Positions 7,677-16,714 of a stretch of DNA of 42,505 nt are shown one piece after another (position 1 is the stretch's first letter; each line of letters opens with the position of its first letter). A model generated the notes under the pieces. It saw only the letters and a program-made list of their open reading frames with translations, ran no database searches and was not told the origin of the DNA. Location: NCBI GenBank assembly GCA_031272025.1, contig JAISUP010000045.1, positions 1 through 42,505 of the forward strand, read 5' to 3'. Both the position numbers and the translations under genes were made by a program. The DNA is from Bacteroidales bacterium. Its GTDB lineage: Bacteria > Bacteroidota > Bacteroidia > Bacteroidales > WCHB1-69.

Positions 7677-8576
7677 CTAACCTTTTCCTGCCTTTTCTTT
7701 CAACGATTCAAAGCCCTCGCCCAATGTAACCGAACTATCTTGTACGGACAAGAACGCGTTGGCATCAATCTCGTGTACGAGATAAATCAGTTGGGATAAT
7801 TGTTTGCGCGAAAGTACGGTATAGATGATTTTCTTTTCTTTATGGCTATACATACCCTCCCCGTGCAGACAGGTGCATCCGCGTTGAAGGTTGTCAATAA
7901 TTTTTTGCCTGATTTCATCATAATGTTCGGAAATGATAATTACCGCTTTCGCGGACGAGAAGCCGGCGATGACTTTATCAATCACGATGCCGGACACGTA
8001 AATCACGAGCCACGAATAGAGCGGGATACTCCAATCTTTGAATGCCGGTAGAGTTCCCAAAACGATAATCGAATCCACGATAATCAATGCCGTTCCCAAG
8101 GGTAAATGTCGGAAATACTTACAGATAATCATGGCAATAATGTCGCTACCGCCGGAGGTAGCACGGGTACGAAACACGATTCCTAACCCCAGCCCGATAA
8201 ACACGCCGCCGCCTAAGGCAAGGATAAAATGAGACGAGTCGCCTGCCACCAGAGGTGCGTAGCCGTAAATATGCTCCCAAAACGTGATAAAACCCGACAA
8301 AGACAAAATGCCCGCGAGGGTCTTTGCTCCAAATTTAGGACCTAACCACAATGTCCCCATGAGCAATAAGGGTAAATCTAATGCCAACCCTGACCATCCA
8401 ATAGGAAATTGAAACAGGTGGTGCAGGATAATGGCAATACCATATACCCCACCGGGGGCAAGTTTTAAGGGCGAGATAAAAACCACGAACCCGATAGACA
8501 TGATAAACGTGCCCAAAAAAATCATCCCGTAATTTTTGACATTCTCGTGTCGTAAAAATTTGATTTTATCAAACAT
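7677..8576 (-). CDS. YitT family membrane protein (DUF161 and DUF2179)
   Basis: This 299-aa protein has about five or six hydrophobic segments in the first 200 residues. They contain glycine-rich motifs typical of the family, such as GGVYGIAIILHH and RTRATSGGSDIIAMI. A soluble DUF2179 domain follows at the C-terminus (VIIISEHYDEI, RGCTCLHGEGMYS, VLSRKQLSQL). The family is widespread in bacterial inner membranes; the transported substrate, if any, is not established. The ATG at 8576 lies one base after the mutS stop, so the two genes form one transcript. Confidence 0.9.
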   Translation of the reverse strand: MFDKIKFLRHENVKNYGMIFLGTFIMSIGFVVFISPLKLAPGGVYGIAIILHHLFQFPIGWSGLALDLPLLLMGTLWLGPKFGAKTLAGILSLSGFITFWEHIYGYAPLVAGDSSHFILALGGGVFIGLGLGIVFRTRATSGGSDIIAMIICKYFRHLPLGTALIIVDSIIVLGTLPAFKDWSIPLYSWLVIYVSGIVIDKVIAGFSSAKAVIIISEHYDEIRQKIIDNLQRGCTCLHGEGMYSHKEKKIIYTVLSRKQLSQLIYLVHEIDANAFLSVQDSSVTLGEGFESLKEKAGKG

Positions 8577-8577
8577 A

Positions 8578-11208
8578 TTATTTGCCGTTTTTCTTTTTCT
8601 CGACCAACATTCCTTTGATGTTGTTGAGTTTCATTAAGGCTTCCACGGGGGTAAGCGCATCGATGTCCAAATCTACGATCATGTCTTTAATCTCTAACAA
8701 AAGAGGATCATCGAGGGCGATAAAACTCAATTGATAGCCACTCTCTTTGGATTCAACCGTTGGGATAGAGGTGTTTGCATTTTCGGAAGTCTTTTTTTGT
8801 TCTAGTTGTTTCAAAATTTCGTCGGCACGTCTTAGTACCGCTTGTGGCATACCTGCCATGCGTGCGACATGTATCCCGAAACTATGTTCGCTACCCCCCG
8901 GTTCTAATTTGCGAAGAAAAAGAATTTTCTTGTCTAATTCTTTAACGGTTACATGAAAATTACGGATACGCGAGAAACGTGAAGCCATGTCGTTGAGTTC
9001 GTGATAGTGTGTGGCAAAGAGTACCTTCGCCCTGAATTGCCGGTGCTCGTGCAAAAACTCGGCAATAGACCACGCGATAGAAACACCATCGTAGGTACTC
9101 GTGCCGCGACCAATTTCATCTAACAATATCAAACTGCGGTTAGAGATATTATTGAGAATGCTTGCCGTTTCGTTCATCTCGACCATGAAAGTAGACTCAC
9201 CGGTAGAGAGGCTATCCGAAGCCCCTACACGGGTAAATACTTTATCAATAATACCAATGTTCGCGTATTCGGCGGGAACAAAACAACCCATTTGTGCCAT
9301 GAGCACGATCAAAGCCGTCTGCCGTAGCAATGCAGACTTCCCACTCATGTTCGGTCCCGTGATAATGATAATTTGTTGTTTGTCATTTTCTAAATAAATG
9401 TCGTTGGAAATGTACGCCTCCCCGGGGGGTAATCGTTTCTCTATGACAGGGTGTCGCCCATTTTTAATCTGAATCGCGTACCCTTCGTTAATCACGGGTT
9501 TCACGTAATTGTTGGCAATCGAAACATTGGCAAAACCGAGTAGCACGTCTGCACGGGCAATAACCCGTGCATCCAATTGTAACGTGGGTAAATAATCTAT
9601 TAAACTGATAACGAGTTCATTAAATAACCTTTGTTCGATTTCCAATATTCGGTCGGAAGCACCCAATATTTTATCTTCCAATCCTTTCAATTCTTCGGTA
9701 ATGTATCTTTCGGCGGTAGTTAGCGTTTGTTTTCGTATCCATTCGGAGGGGACACGATGTTTGTGGGTGTTGGTAACTTCTAAATAGTACCCGAAGACAT
9801 TGTTGTACCCTATTTTTAAGGACGTGATACCGGTACGTATGGTTTCGCGACGTTGTATCTCGTAAAGAATACTTTTGCTGTCGGTACTTATTTTTTGCAA
9901 TTCATCTAACTCTTCATCTACGCCTGCTTTGAACATGCCTCCCTTAGCGGCAAGGGCGGGCGCGTCTTCGTACATTTCTTTTTCTACCCGCCGACAGATC
10001 GAGACACACGGGTTTATTTGTTCTGCCATCTTTTCAATGGCAGGGTGTCGCGAGTCTGCCATGATTTTTTTCAGATGTTGTACCGCGCGCAATGATTTTG
10101 ACAACTGCACGACTTCGCGGGGCGAGATTTTGCCGGTAGCAATCTTTGCCGATAACCGCTCTAAATCGCCTATACTCTTACACAATCCCATGATTTCATC
10201 GGCAATATCTTCGTGCTGTATCAGGTAGTCCACGATAGAGAGACGCTCTTCTATCATGATCTTTTCTTTTAAAGGAAGCACTAACCATTTTTTGAGCAGT
10301 CGCGCTCCCATGGGGGTACAGGTATGGTCTAATACGTCAATGAGTGTTACGGCTTGCTCGTTAGGAGAATCTATCAGTTCTAAGTTGCGAATAGTAAACC
10401 GGTCTAACCACAAATAATGCTCTTCCTCTATCCGGTTTATTTTATTAATATGCTGTATTTTATGGTGTTGTGTTTCGTAAAGATAGTGCATGGCTGCACC
10501 TGCCGCCACGATGCCTAAGGTTAGATTTTCTACGCCAAAGCCTTTTAACGATGCCGTTTGAAAATGTTTGGTAAGTAGCCCGTAAGAAAAATCAGTTGTG
10601 AACACCCAATCCTCGAACGCGGAAAAAAGCATTTTGTCGTTAAACAGTTCTTTATACGCGGGAATTTGGTTTTTCTGTATCACCATTTCCATGGGTTTGA
10701 AGTTCTGTATCAGTTTGTCAATACAGTCGCGATTTCCTTCGGCTACATAAAACTCGCCCGTGGAGATATCCAAGAAGGCAATACCGTATTGTTTTTTGTC
10801 AAAATGGATTGCCCCGAGAAAGTTATTTTCTTTTTGCTCCAATACTTTGTCGTTGATAGAAACGCCGGGGGTAATCAACTCGGTAACGCCGCGTTTGACT
10901 ATTTGACCGGATTTCACGGTTTTAGGGTCTTCTAATTGTTCGCAAATAGCCACACGGTAGCCGGCTTTGACTAATTTGGGTAAATACGTGTCTAACGAAT
11001 GATAAGGAAAACCCGCCAAATCCACGTAAGCGGCAGTGCCATTTGCCCGTTTCGTGAGCGTGATCCCCAATACACGTGAGGTCGTTACCGCATCTTCATT
11101 AAAAGTTTCGTAAAAATCACCCACCCGAAACAACAAAATGGCTTCGGGGTGCTTAATTTTAAAACGATTATATTGCAACATCAATGGCGTTGCTGCTACT
11201 TTCGACAT
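8578..11208 (-). CDS. mutS: DNA mismatch repair protein MutS
   Basis: This 876-aa protein recognises base mismatches and small loops and recruits MutL. The N-terminal mismatch-binding domain has the F-x-E motif at F32-Y33-E34 in GDFYETF. The C-terminal ABC-type ATPase has Walker A GPNMSGKS (near residue 618), the Walker B segment SLILLDEIGRGTSTYDG, and FATHYHEL. Length is normal for MutS1. It is followed after one base by the yitT-like gene. A candidate -7 element on the minus strand lies at 11250-11257. No frameshift is seen, so repair is probably intact, which bears on the stability of the dinucleotide tract near 40.5 kb. Confidence 0.97.
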   Translation of the reverse strand: MSKVAATPLMLQYNRFKIKHPEAILLFRVGDFYETFNEDAVTTSRVLGITLTKRANGTAAYVDLAGFPYHSLDTYLPKLVKAGYRVAICEQLEDPKTVKSGQIVKRGVTELITPGVSINDKVLEQKENNFLGAIHFDKKQYGIAFLDISTGEFYVAEGNRDCIDKLIQNFKPMEMVIQKNQIPAYKELFNDKMLFSAFEDWVFTTDFSYGLLTKHFQTASLKGFGVENLTLGIVAAGAAMHYLYETQHHKIQHINKINRIEEEHYLWLDRFTIRNLELIDSPNEQAVTLIDVLDHTCTPMGARLLKKWLVLPLKEKIMIEERLSIVDYLIQHEDIADEIMGLCKSIGDLERLSAKIATGKISPREVVQLSKSLRAVQHLKKIMADSRHPAIEKMAEQINPCVSICRRVEKEMYEDAPALAAKGGMFKAGVDEELDELQKISTDSKSILYEIQRRETIRTGITSLKIGYNNVFGYYLEVTNTHKHRVPSEWIRKQTLTTAERYITEELKGLEDKILGASDRILEIEQRLFNELVISLIDYLPTLQLDARVIARADVLLGFANVSIANNYVKPVINEGYAIQIKNGRHPVIEKRLPPGEAYISNDIYLENDKQQIIIITGPNMSGKSALLRQTALIVLMAQMGCFVPAEYANIGIIDKVFTRVGASDSLSTGESTFMVEMNETASILNNISNRSLILLDEIGRGTSTYDGVSIAWSIAEFLHEHRQFRAKVLFATHYHELNDMASRFSRIRNFHVTVKELDKKILFLRKLEPGGSEHSFGIHVARMAGMPQAVLRRADEILKQLEQKKTSENANTSIPTVESKESGYQLSFIALDDPLLLEIKDMIVDLDIDALTPVEALMKLNNIKGMLVEKKKNGK

Positions 11209-11249
11209 AATTTATATCTTTTTTTATGCGAATTTTGAAAAAAACATTG

Positions 11250-11257
11250 CAAATGTA
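11250..11257 (-). promoter_or_regulatory. mutS: Candidate -7 element for mutS
   Basis: Read on the minus strand the sequence is TACATTTG, matching TAnnTTTG, 42 nt before the mutS ATG. No well-spaced TTTG partner is evident, so this is weaker than the other promoters listed. Confidence 0.4.
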
Positions 11258-11365
11258 CATAAATTTTTTCAAAATACACACAAATGAATAAATTTTTGAA
11301 TGTTTTTTGTAGTGTATATTTTTTTAAGACAAAGTCAGTTTTCCAATGGCGGGTATGTTCGTGTG

Positions 11366-12118
11366 TTAGTGTTTGTCTCTAATTTTTCGAGTTAGGGGTT
11401 GCGCGTAAATGAAGTCGTTTAGGAGTTCGTTTTCCGAGAAGAGTACCTCGTCTTTGTTACCCTCCCACGCGATTTCGCCCTGATAGATAAAGGTAATATG
11501 TTCTCCAATAGTGATCACGGAATTGAGGTCGTGCGTGTTGATGATGGTAGTTATGCCAAATTCGCGGGTAATTTCGGCAAGCAATTGGTCAATAAGCAGG
11601 GATGTCTTAGGGTCGAGCCCCGAATTAGGTTCGTCGCAAAAGAGATAGCGCGGTTGACAGGCAATGGCACGGGCAATAGCGGCTCTTTTTTTCATGCCCC
11701 CGCTCAACTCGGCGGGATATAGCCTGTGCGCGCGGGGTAAATCTACTCGTGCCAAGCAAAAGTCTACCCTTTCTGCTTTCTCGTCCTTGTTTTGTGTGGT
11801 GAGCATGTCTAAGGGGAAACGAACATTTTCTTCAATGGTCATCGAATCAAATAATGCCGACCCTTGAAAGACCATGCCCATTTCGGCACGCAGTTTTTGT
11901 CGCTCCACGGTGCTCATTTCCCCGATGTCGTGCCCGCTATATTCTATTTTTCCTTCTTCGGGAGTCCAAAGTCCTATCAAACTCTTCATCAATACAGTCT
12001 TACCCGAACCCGAACGCCCGATAATGAGATTGACTTTCCCGTCTTGAAATGTTGTACTCACGTTTTTGAGTACCTTATGCATGCCAAAATACTTCGATAT
12101 GTTTTTAACTTTAATCAT
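11366..12118 (-). CDS. mlaF: ABC transporter ATPase of MlaF type
   Basis: This 250-aa ATPase would power MlaE-type intermembrane phospholipid transport. It carries Walker A GRSGSGKT (residues 34-41), signature LSGGMKKRAAIARA, Walker B YLFCDEPNSGLDP and the H-loop INTHDLNS. LSGGMKKRAAIARA and EPNSGLDP are characteristic of the MlaF/Mkl group. It starts 12 nt after the permease gene. No MCE-domain (MlaD) gene follows; the next gene, 157 nt away, is mutS. Confidence 0.9.
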   Translation of the reverse strand: MIKVKNISKYFGMHKVLKNVSTTFQDGKVNLIIGRSGSGKTVLMKSLIGLWTPEEGKIEYSGHDIGEMSTVERQKLRAEMGMVFQGSALFDSMTIEENVRFPLDMLTTQNKDEKAERVDFCLARVDLPRAHRLYPAELSGGMKKRAAIARAIACQPRYLFCDEPNSGLDPKTSLLIDQLLAEITREFGITTIINTHDLNSVITIGEHITFIYQGEIAWEGNKDEVLFSENELLNDFIYAQPLTRKIRDKH

Positions 12119-12130
12119 GGATTTATTTTT

Positions 12131-12874
12131 TTATAACATGATTTGGGTAATGATGAGATTAAGCATCAGGATAAGAAAACTGGCAACCACGATGCCTTTT
12201 GTGCTGGCTTTGCCCAACTCTAAGGCACCACCTTCGATGCGATAGCCATAAAATGAAGCGATAGAAGATATGACAAAGGCGAACACGAAAGTTTTCGTTA
12301 GCGCGTAATAGACATCATACATGCGAAAAAAAGAGGTTAGCCCGTCTATAAAGTCGTAAGACGACACGCACCCCACGATAATGACCGTGATATAGCCTCC
12401 AAAGAGAGCGAAAAAGATACTGATAATGATAAGAACTGGATTTACGATAAGCGATGCGATAATTTTGGGAAGAACCAAATAAGAGGCGGGATTGATGCCC
12501 ATAACTTCTAAGGCATCAATTTGCTCGGTTACTCGCATGCTCCCGATTTCGGCAGTAATACGCGAGCCCAAGTTTCCTACTAAGAGCAGGCTAATAATGG
12601 TAGGACATAGTTCCATCACCACAGAGGTACGCACCGTGAAACCCACCGTCCACGCGGGCACCCACGAACTCTCAATTTGCAATGCCGTCTGTATGGTAAT
12701 AACACTCCCCATCGTTATCGAAACAATCGCGATGATAAGCAAAGACCCTACCCCCATCGCATCTAATTCAAACAACAATTTGGAGAAAAAAATTCGCCAT
12801 TTCTCCGGTCGGCTAAACACCTTCGCGAGAAAAACAAAATATTCTCCTATGGTTTCTAATAGACGTAACAACAT
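12131..12874 (-). CDS. mlaE: ABC transporter permease of MlaE type
   Basis: This 247-aa integral inner-membrane protein of the MlaE/DUF140 family has several hydrophobic helices. It contains the conserved central run GNLGSRITAEIGSMRVTEQIDALEVMGINP, of which RITAEIGSM and EQIDALEVMGI are diagnostic. It forms the membrane part of the phospholipid transport complex with MlaF. The ATG at 12874 lies 6 nt after the stop of the upstream metalloprotease gene, so the three genes may share a transcript. Confidence 0.92.
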   Translation of the reverse strand: MLLRLLETIGEYFVFLAKVFSRPEKWRIFFSKLLFELDAMGVGSLLIIAIVSITMGSVITIQTALQIESSWVPAWTVGFTVRTSVVMELCPTIISLLLVGNLGSRITAEIGSMRVTEQIDALEVMGINPASYLVLPKIIASLIVNPVLIIISIFFALFGGYITVIIVGCVSSYDFIDGLTSFFRMYDVYYALTKTFVFAFVISSIASFYGYRIEGGALELGKASTKGIVVASFLILMLNLIITQIML

Positions 12875-12880
12875 AAATCA

Positions 12881-15763
12881 TCATTTTTTCTCTATCACTA
12901 TTTTTCTTATCTCGATACCCTCGTTCAAATAGATATGGAGCAGGTAGAGACCGGAGGGGATTTCTGCGGTCGGGAATAAGAACCGTTCTCCCGCGACAAT
13001 AGGGTTATTGTATTTCTTAACCACCCTGCCCATAAGGTCGTACAAACAAAATCCGGAACTGCTCTTTGAGGTGCCATTTTCTATCACTAATTGTTCGCGT
13101 GCGGGATTAGGGTATAATTTCCACCCGGAGGTTTGTACCTGCGTGGTTCCCAACGGTAGCACATTTACCACGGCATCCCCGTAATAAGTAGGATCATACA
13201 AAGAAGTTGCCCGCACGGTCAGTTGTAAAGAAGTCTCTGTTTCCGAAATTTCCAAGGAGCCGGCTGCCGACATGGCAGTTCCCGTATGTCCTCCTAAAAC
13301 TGTCCACGTAACCCGCTGAGACGGGGAGCCAGTTCCTTCTACTACGGCTTGAAAAGTGTAAAGATCTCCTTGCAGCACGTTTTTCCCAACAGGGCTAACC
13401 TGTACCCCCATGATATAACTTTCTGTTTCCTGAATAGTTAAATGGTCTATACGCGTGTAAGTAGTAGGAAGATATGCTACCTCGCCATGATTGCAAATTC
13501 CTTCAAATATCACGTAAAAAGACTCCATCGTGTCCGTGGGGAGAAAAAAAGTGTATTCATGCCATTGGTTCACGTCCTCTTCCGGCGGCAAACTCATGCC
13601 GCGATGAAGCGTGTAGAAAGGAGAAATATTGCTAATCGTTTGGTACTTACTTAAATAAATATTGATTTTATCATCCTCTTCTGACAATTTGTCTCTGAAC
13701 ATCCAGAAAGACAATTGACAAGATTTTCCTTCCGGTCGTATTTTTGGGGAGAGAAGTAGCCCTGATTGATTGGCGGAAGGGTATTCGTTAACAAACCTTG
13801 CCATGCGACTGCCCTCTTGCGGTTGAGCGGCACTCGATGTAGCACTTCCCTCCCAACGAGAGCCTTCCCCGGGGAAAACATTCCAATGCTTGGGCGGGAA
13901 TAGAGTACTGTTAAAGTTTTCCGTTAAGGGTAAACAAAAAGAAGTGTCCGTGCCAAAAATAGCGACCACGTTTTGTGACGCGAGGATTTTTCGGAGCGTG
14001 TAAAAGCCCGAATCTACTTGTTCTAATACATCAGTCCCATCGACGAATAAACCGGTAAGCATTTGTCCCGGTTCGGGGGTAATCGTGAAAGTAAGAGAGT
14101 CTTCCGGTAAAACGGTTATCTTTCCCGAAGGATAGATATTGCCCCCGCTACTTGTACTTGCCGTGATTTGATAAGAGGCATAAGAAAGGTAGAATGTCAT
14201 GGAATCGCCTCCCGACCGGCTAATTTGGGATACCGAAAAATCTGCCGGAGTGTTGTCCGACAGGAAACAAGGCGGGTTAGAGGTATTGTCAAAACGGGTA
14301 CGCCCGACATTTGCCGAGAAACACGCCAAATCAAGATTGCCGTTTCTCGTTTGATCCGTACCCCCTTGTCGGGGCACGTATACTTCGTAAGGTTCACCGC
14401 CGGTATTGCCGGAAAGCGAAGGATTGACTCGATAAAAAACCAAGCCCTCGCCCGGTATTGCCGATTCGTATGTCTCTCCCGACTTTTTGCGATATTCTAC
14501 AACAAAATATTCTTTGGTACTATTTGGAGAAAGAATTTTGTAAGCGATAGGATGTCCCGGGGTACGGTCCCAATTATGGTATACCGTGTAGGTACCCGCC
14601 CCTTTAAGTTCGGGAATGTCTCCTATAAAACGCCCGTATTTATTTGATATGTACACGCTTGACGACTGTGGGGGCACCGTGTTGTAGCACATCACGTCCC
14701 AACTGCCAACCGGATCTACGTCTCCGGAGGTATAACGGTATAAGTCAGGGGCATCCAGCACGTGATATGTCTCGTGTACCAACACGCTTTGTTTCCCATT
14801 TCCCACGTTAAATAAATGATTTTCAAGAATTAAAAAATAGTCAACGACTTGTTTTCCATTGAGGTAAACGGGTTCTATGTACGAAAGTGTCCAGCGGTGG
14901 GGCCACAGTAGGCTACTCCACGCGCCGGGGTCTCCTTTGATCACGAAACAGACATTATCTACCTCACCGTCATAGTCATAATCTAATTTTGCCGCCGAAA
15001 GGCGGGCTTCTACTTGTGATTTTACCGCGGCTAATGCCCGTCCCAACAATTGCTGTTCCCTCTCCGCGTTCTCTCCCTCCCTATACCCCGAAGGGTTCGT
15101 TTTCCCGTCAAAAGGCTCATAATAAGACCGGGGGTATTTGTCTTGATACGAAATTACCTGACCCCCGTTAGAGACCGGATAAAAAGTAGACGGGATATTA
15201 AATTCCCCGTTAGAAATATCTCTATAATAACTAAAAAGAGAACTTCCCCGGGCGGTGTCATTAAACAAAGGCTCGAAATCGGAACGGGGACGCGAAAACT
15301 CCTCGTCATCGGAAAAACGAATATATATCACAACATTATTGATAGTGCCCGTACGATAGGTAAATTTAGCCTCCGGCGTGGGGTTTTCCCCTGAAGAACG
15401 CTTTGTCTTATTCATGCGTTGTACAAATTCTGCCCGCAGCAAAGCGCGCTTCTCGGCTGAAATAATTTGCCACGGCAACAACCCTACCCGTGCCGGATCC
15501 ACTCGCCCTACCACGTAGTTCGTGCTCACCAACCGATCTTCTTTAACCTCTGCATAAACAAGATACCCCGTTGCCCCATCGCGAATCAACGTGTAACCTC
15601 GCGCATCGTGAACCCAATTAAAATACTCATCCCCTGATAAAAAACAAGATACCGTACTTCCATCAGGCTGTTGTAGTGTTACCGGATAATTTTTAAGATA
15701 ACTTGCCCTGACACCGAGCATGCACGCGAAAATAAAAATCAAGAAAAAAAGAATCTTTCTCAT
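12881..15763 (-). CDS. Secreted M6-like zinc metalloprotease with T9SS tail
   Basis: This 960-aa protein has a signal peptide (MRKILFFLIFIFACMLGVRA). An M6/immune-inhibitor-A-like peptidase domain with zinc motif H330-E-T-Y-H334 (HETYHVLDAPDLY) follows, with a GSWDVM Met-turn-like segment after it. Downstream come a beta-sandwich repeat (YQITASTSSGGNIYPSG), a choice-of-anchor-J or cleaved-adhesin-like domain (LTENFNSTLFPPKHW) and an immunoglobulin-like domain. A T9SS type A C-terminal domain closes it (LYPNPAREQLVIENG, then YDLMGRVVKKYN). The family usually reads HExxHxLGxPD; here Asp replaces the glycine after the leucine. The product is probably exported across the outer membrane, and its substrate is unknown. 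Confidence 0.9.
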   Translation of the reverse strand: MRKILFFLIFIFACMLGVRASYLKNYPVTLQQPDGSTVSCFLSGDEYFNWVHDARGYTLIRDGATGYLVYAEVKEDRLVSTNYVVGRVDPARVGLLPWQIISAEKRALLRAEFVQRMNKTKRSSGENPTPEAKFTYRTGTINNVVIYIRFSDDEEFSRPRSDFEPLFNDTARGSSLFSYYRDISNGEFNIPSTFYPVSNGGQVISYQDKYPRSYYEPFDGKTNPSGYREGENAEREQQLLGRALAAVKSQVEARLSAAKLDYDYDGEVDNVCFVIKGDPGAWSSLLWPHRWTLSYIEPVYLNGKQVVDYFLILENHLFNVGNGKQSVLVHETYHVLDAPDLYRYTSGDVDPVGSWDVMCYNTVPPQSSSVYISNKYGRFIGDIPELKGAGTYTVYHNWDRTPGHPIAYKILSPNSTKEYFVVEYRKKSGETYESAIPGEGLVFYRVNPSLSGNTGGEPYEVYVPRQGGTDQTRNGNLDLACFSANVGRTRFDNTSNPPCFLSDNTPADFSVSQISRSGGDSMTFYLSYASYQITASTSSGGNIYPSGKITVLPEDSLTFTITPEPGQMLTGLFVDGTDVLEQVDSGFYTLRKILASQNVVAIFGTDTSFCLPLTENFNSTLFPPKHWNVFPGEGSRWEGSATSSAAQPQEGSRMARFVNEYPSANQSGLLLSPKIRPEGKSCQLSFWMFRDKLSEEDDKINIYLSKYQTISNISPFYTLHRGMSLPPEEDVNQWHEYTFFLPTDTMESFYVIFEGICNHGEVAYLPTTYTRIDHLTIQETESYIMGVQVSPVGKNVLQGDLYTFQAVVEGTGSPSQRVTWTVLGGHTGTAMSAAGSLEISETETSLQLTVRATSLYDPTYYGDAVVNVLPLGTTQVQTSGWKLYPNPAREQLVIENGTSKSSSGFCLYDLMGRVVKKYNNPIVAGERFLFPTAEIPSGLYLLHIYLNEGIEIRKIVIEKK

Positions 15764-15796
15764 CTAATAAATGGAAAATGAAAAATAAAAAACGCG

Positions 15797-15827
15797 CAAA
15801 GGTACGTAAAAATTTCGGAATTCCAAA
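15797..15827 (-). promoter_or_regulatory. Promoter of the M6 protease-mlaEF unit
   Basis: On the minus strand TTTG (15827-15824), a 19-nt spacer and TACCTTTG (15804-15797) match the Bacteroidota consensus. The ATG follows 33 nt downstream. Confidence 0.72.
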
Positions 15828-15888
15828 CGTGTAACCTAAAAGGTTAATTCTTTTTTGAGGTGCTATGCCCACGTGTAAAAAAAAAATG

Positions 15889-15896
15889 TATCTTTG
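15889..15896 (+). promoter_or_regulatory. -7 element of the AMP nucleosidase gene
   Basis: TATCTTTG lies 23 nt before the ATG at 15920. A loose TATG at 15864-15867, 21 nt upstream, is the only -33 candidate. Its position within the longer open frame argues against the upstream start at 15860. Confidence 0.6.
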
Positions 15897-15919
15897 CAGC
15901 ATTGCTTTTCATACTGCTT

Positions 15920-16702
15920 ATGGAAGATAAAAAAGAAATTGTAAAAAATTGGTTACCGCGGTACACGGGCTTGCAATTGAGTGAATTTGGGCAATATGTT
16001 ATCTTGACCAATTTCAAAGAATACGTGAATCGTTTCGCGGAATGGATGGACGTGCCGATTAGAGGGAGTGATAACCCCATGCAAAGTGCCACGAAAGACA
16101 ATATCACGATTATCAATTTCTCGATGGGTAGTCCCATGGCGGCAACTATCATGGATTTGCTCACGGCAGTTATGCCTAAAGCCATTCTCTTTTTAGGAAA
16201 ATGTGGTACAGTAAAACCCTATATCGGCATTGGCGATTATTTGCTCCCTATCGCGGCAATTCGAGGAGAAGGTACTTCTAATGACTATTTTCCCACAGAA
16301 GTGCCCGCGTTGCCCGCCTTCAATCTGCAAAAAGCCATATCTACCACGGTAAGAGAAGCAGGACGCGATTATTGGACAGGAACTGTATATACCACAAACA
16401 GAAGAGTTTGGGAACACGACCAAGATTTTAAGGATTATCTGTTACGCATACGTTGTACCGCCGTAGACATGGAAACCGCGACCCTATTTTCCGTGGGCTT
16501 TTACAATCGTATCCCTACCGGTGCGCTATTGCTCATTTCCGACCAACCCATGCTACCCGACGGAATTAAAACCGAGAAAAGCGACAAAGAAGTGTCTCGA
16601 AAATTTTCCGGGGAACACCTCGCGCTCGGCGTGGAAGCATTAAAGCAACTGATAAACAAAGGAATTACGGTAAAACATTTGAAATTTGATTATTACGAAT
16701 AA
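15920..16702 (+). CDS. amn: AMP nucleosidase
   Basis: This 260-aa enzyme of the PNP/MTAP phosphorylase superfamily would hydrolyse AMP to adenine and ribose 5-phosphate. Key segments are ITIINFSMGSPMAA, FLGKCGTVKPYIGIGDYLLP, RGEGTSNDYFP and AVDMETATLFSVGF, the last being the nucleoside-binding signature region. The length matches the short Bacteroidota form rather than the roughly 480-aa enterobacterial Amn. The ATG at 15920 was chosen over 15860 because the latter would lie upstream of the -7 element and encode a spurious hydrophobic leader. It lies 12 nt before holA, suggesting co-transcription. Confidence 0.92.
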   Translation: MEDKKEIVKNWLPRYTGLQLSEFGQYVILTNFKEYVNRFAEWMDVPIRGSDNPMQSATKDNITIINFSMGSPMAATIMDLLTAVMPKAILFLGKCGTVKPYIGIGDYLLPIAAIRGEGTSNDYFPTEVPALPAFNLQKAISTTVREAGRDYWTGTVYTTNRRVWEHDQDFKDYLLRIRCTAVDMETATLFSVGFYNRIPTGALLLISDQPMLPDGIKTEKSDKEVSRKFSGEHLALGVEALKQLINKGITVKHLKFDYYE

Positions 16703-16714
16703 AAAATCATTTTG

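Noticed and set aside
8747-10935. Antisense open frames across mutS
   Set aside because: They overlap a complete mutS with intact motifs and show serine/cysteine-rich shadow composition.
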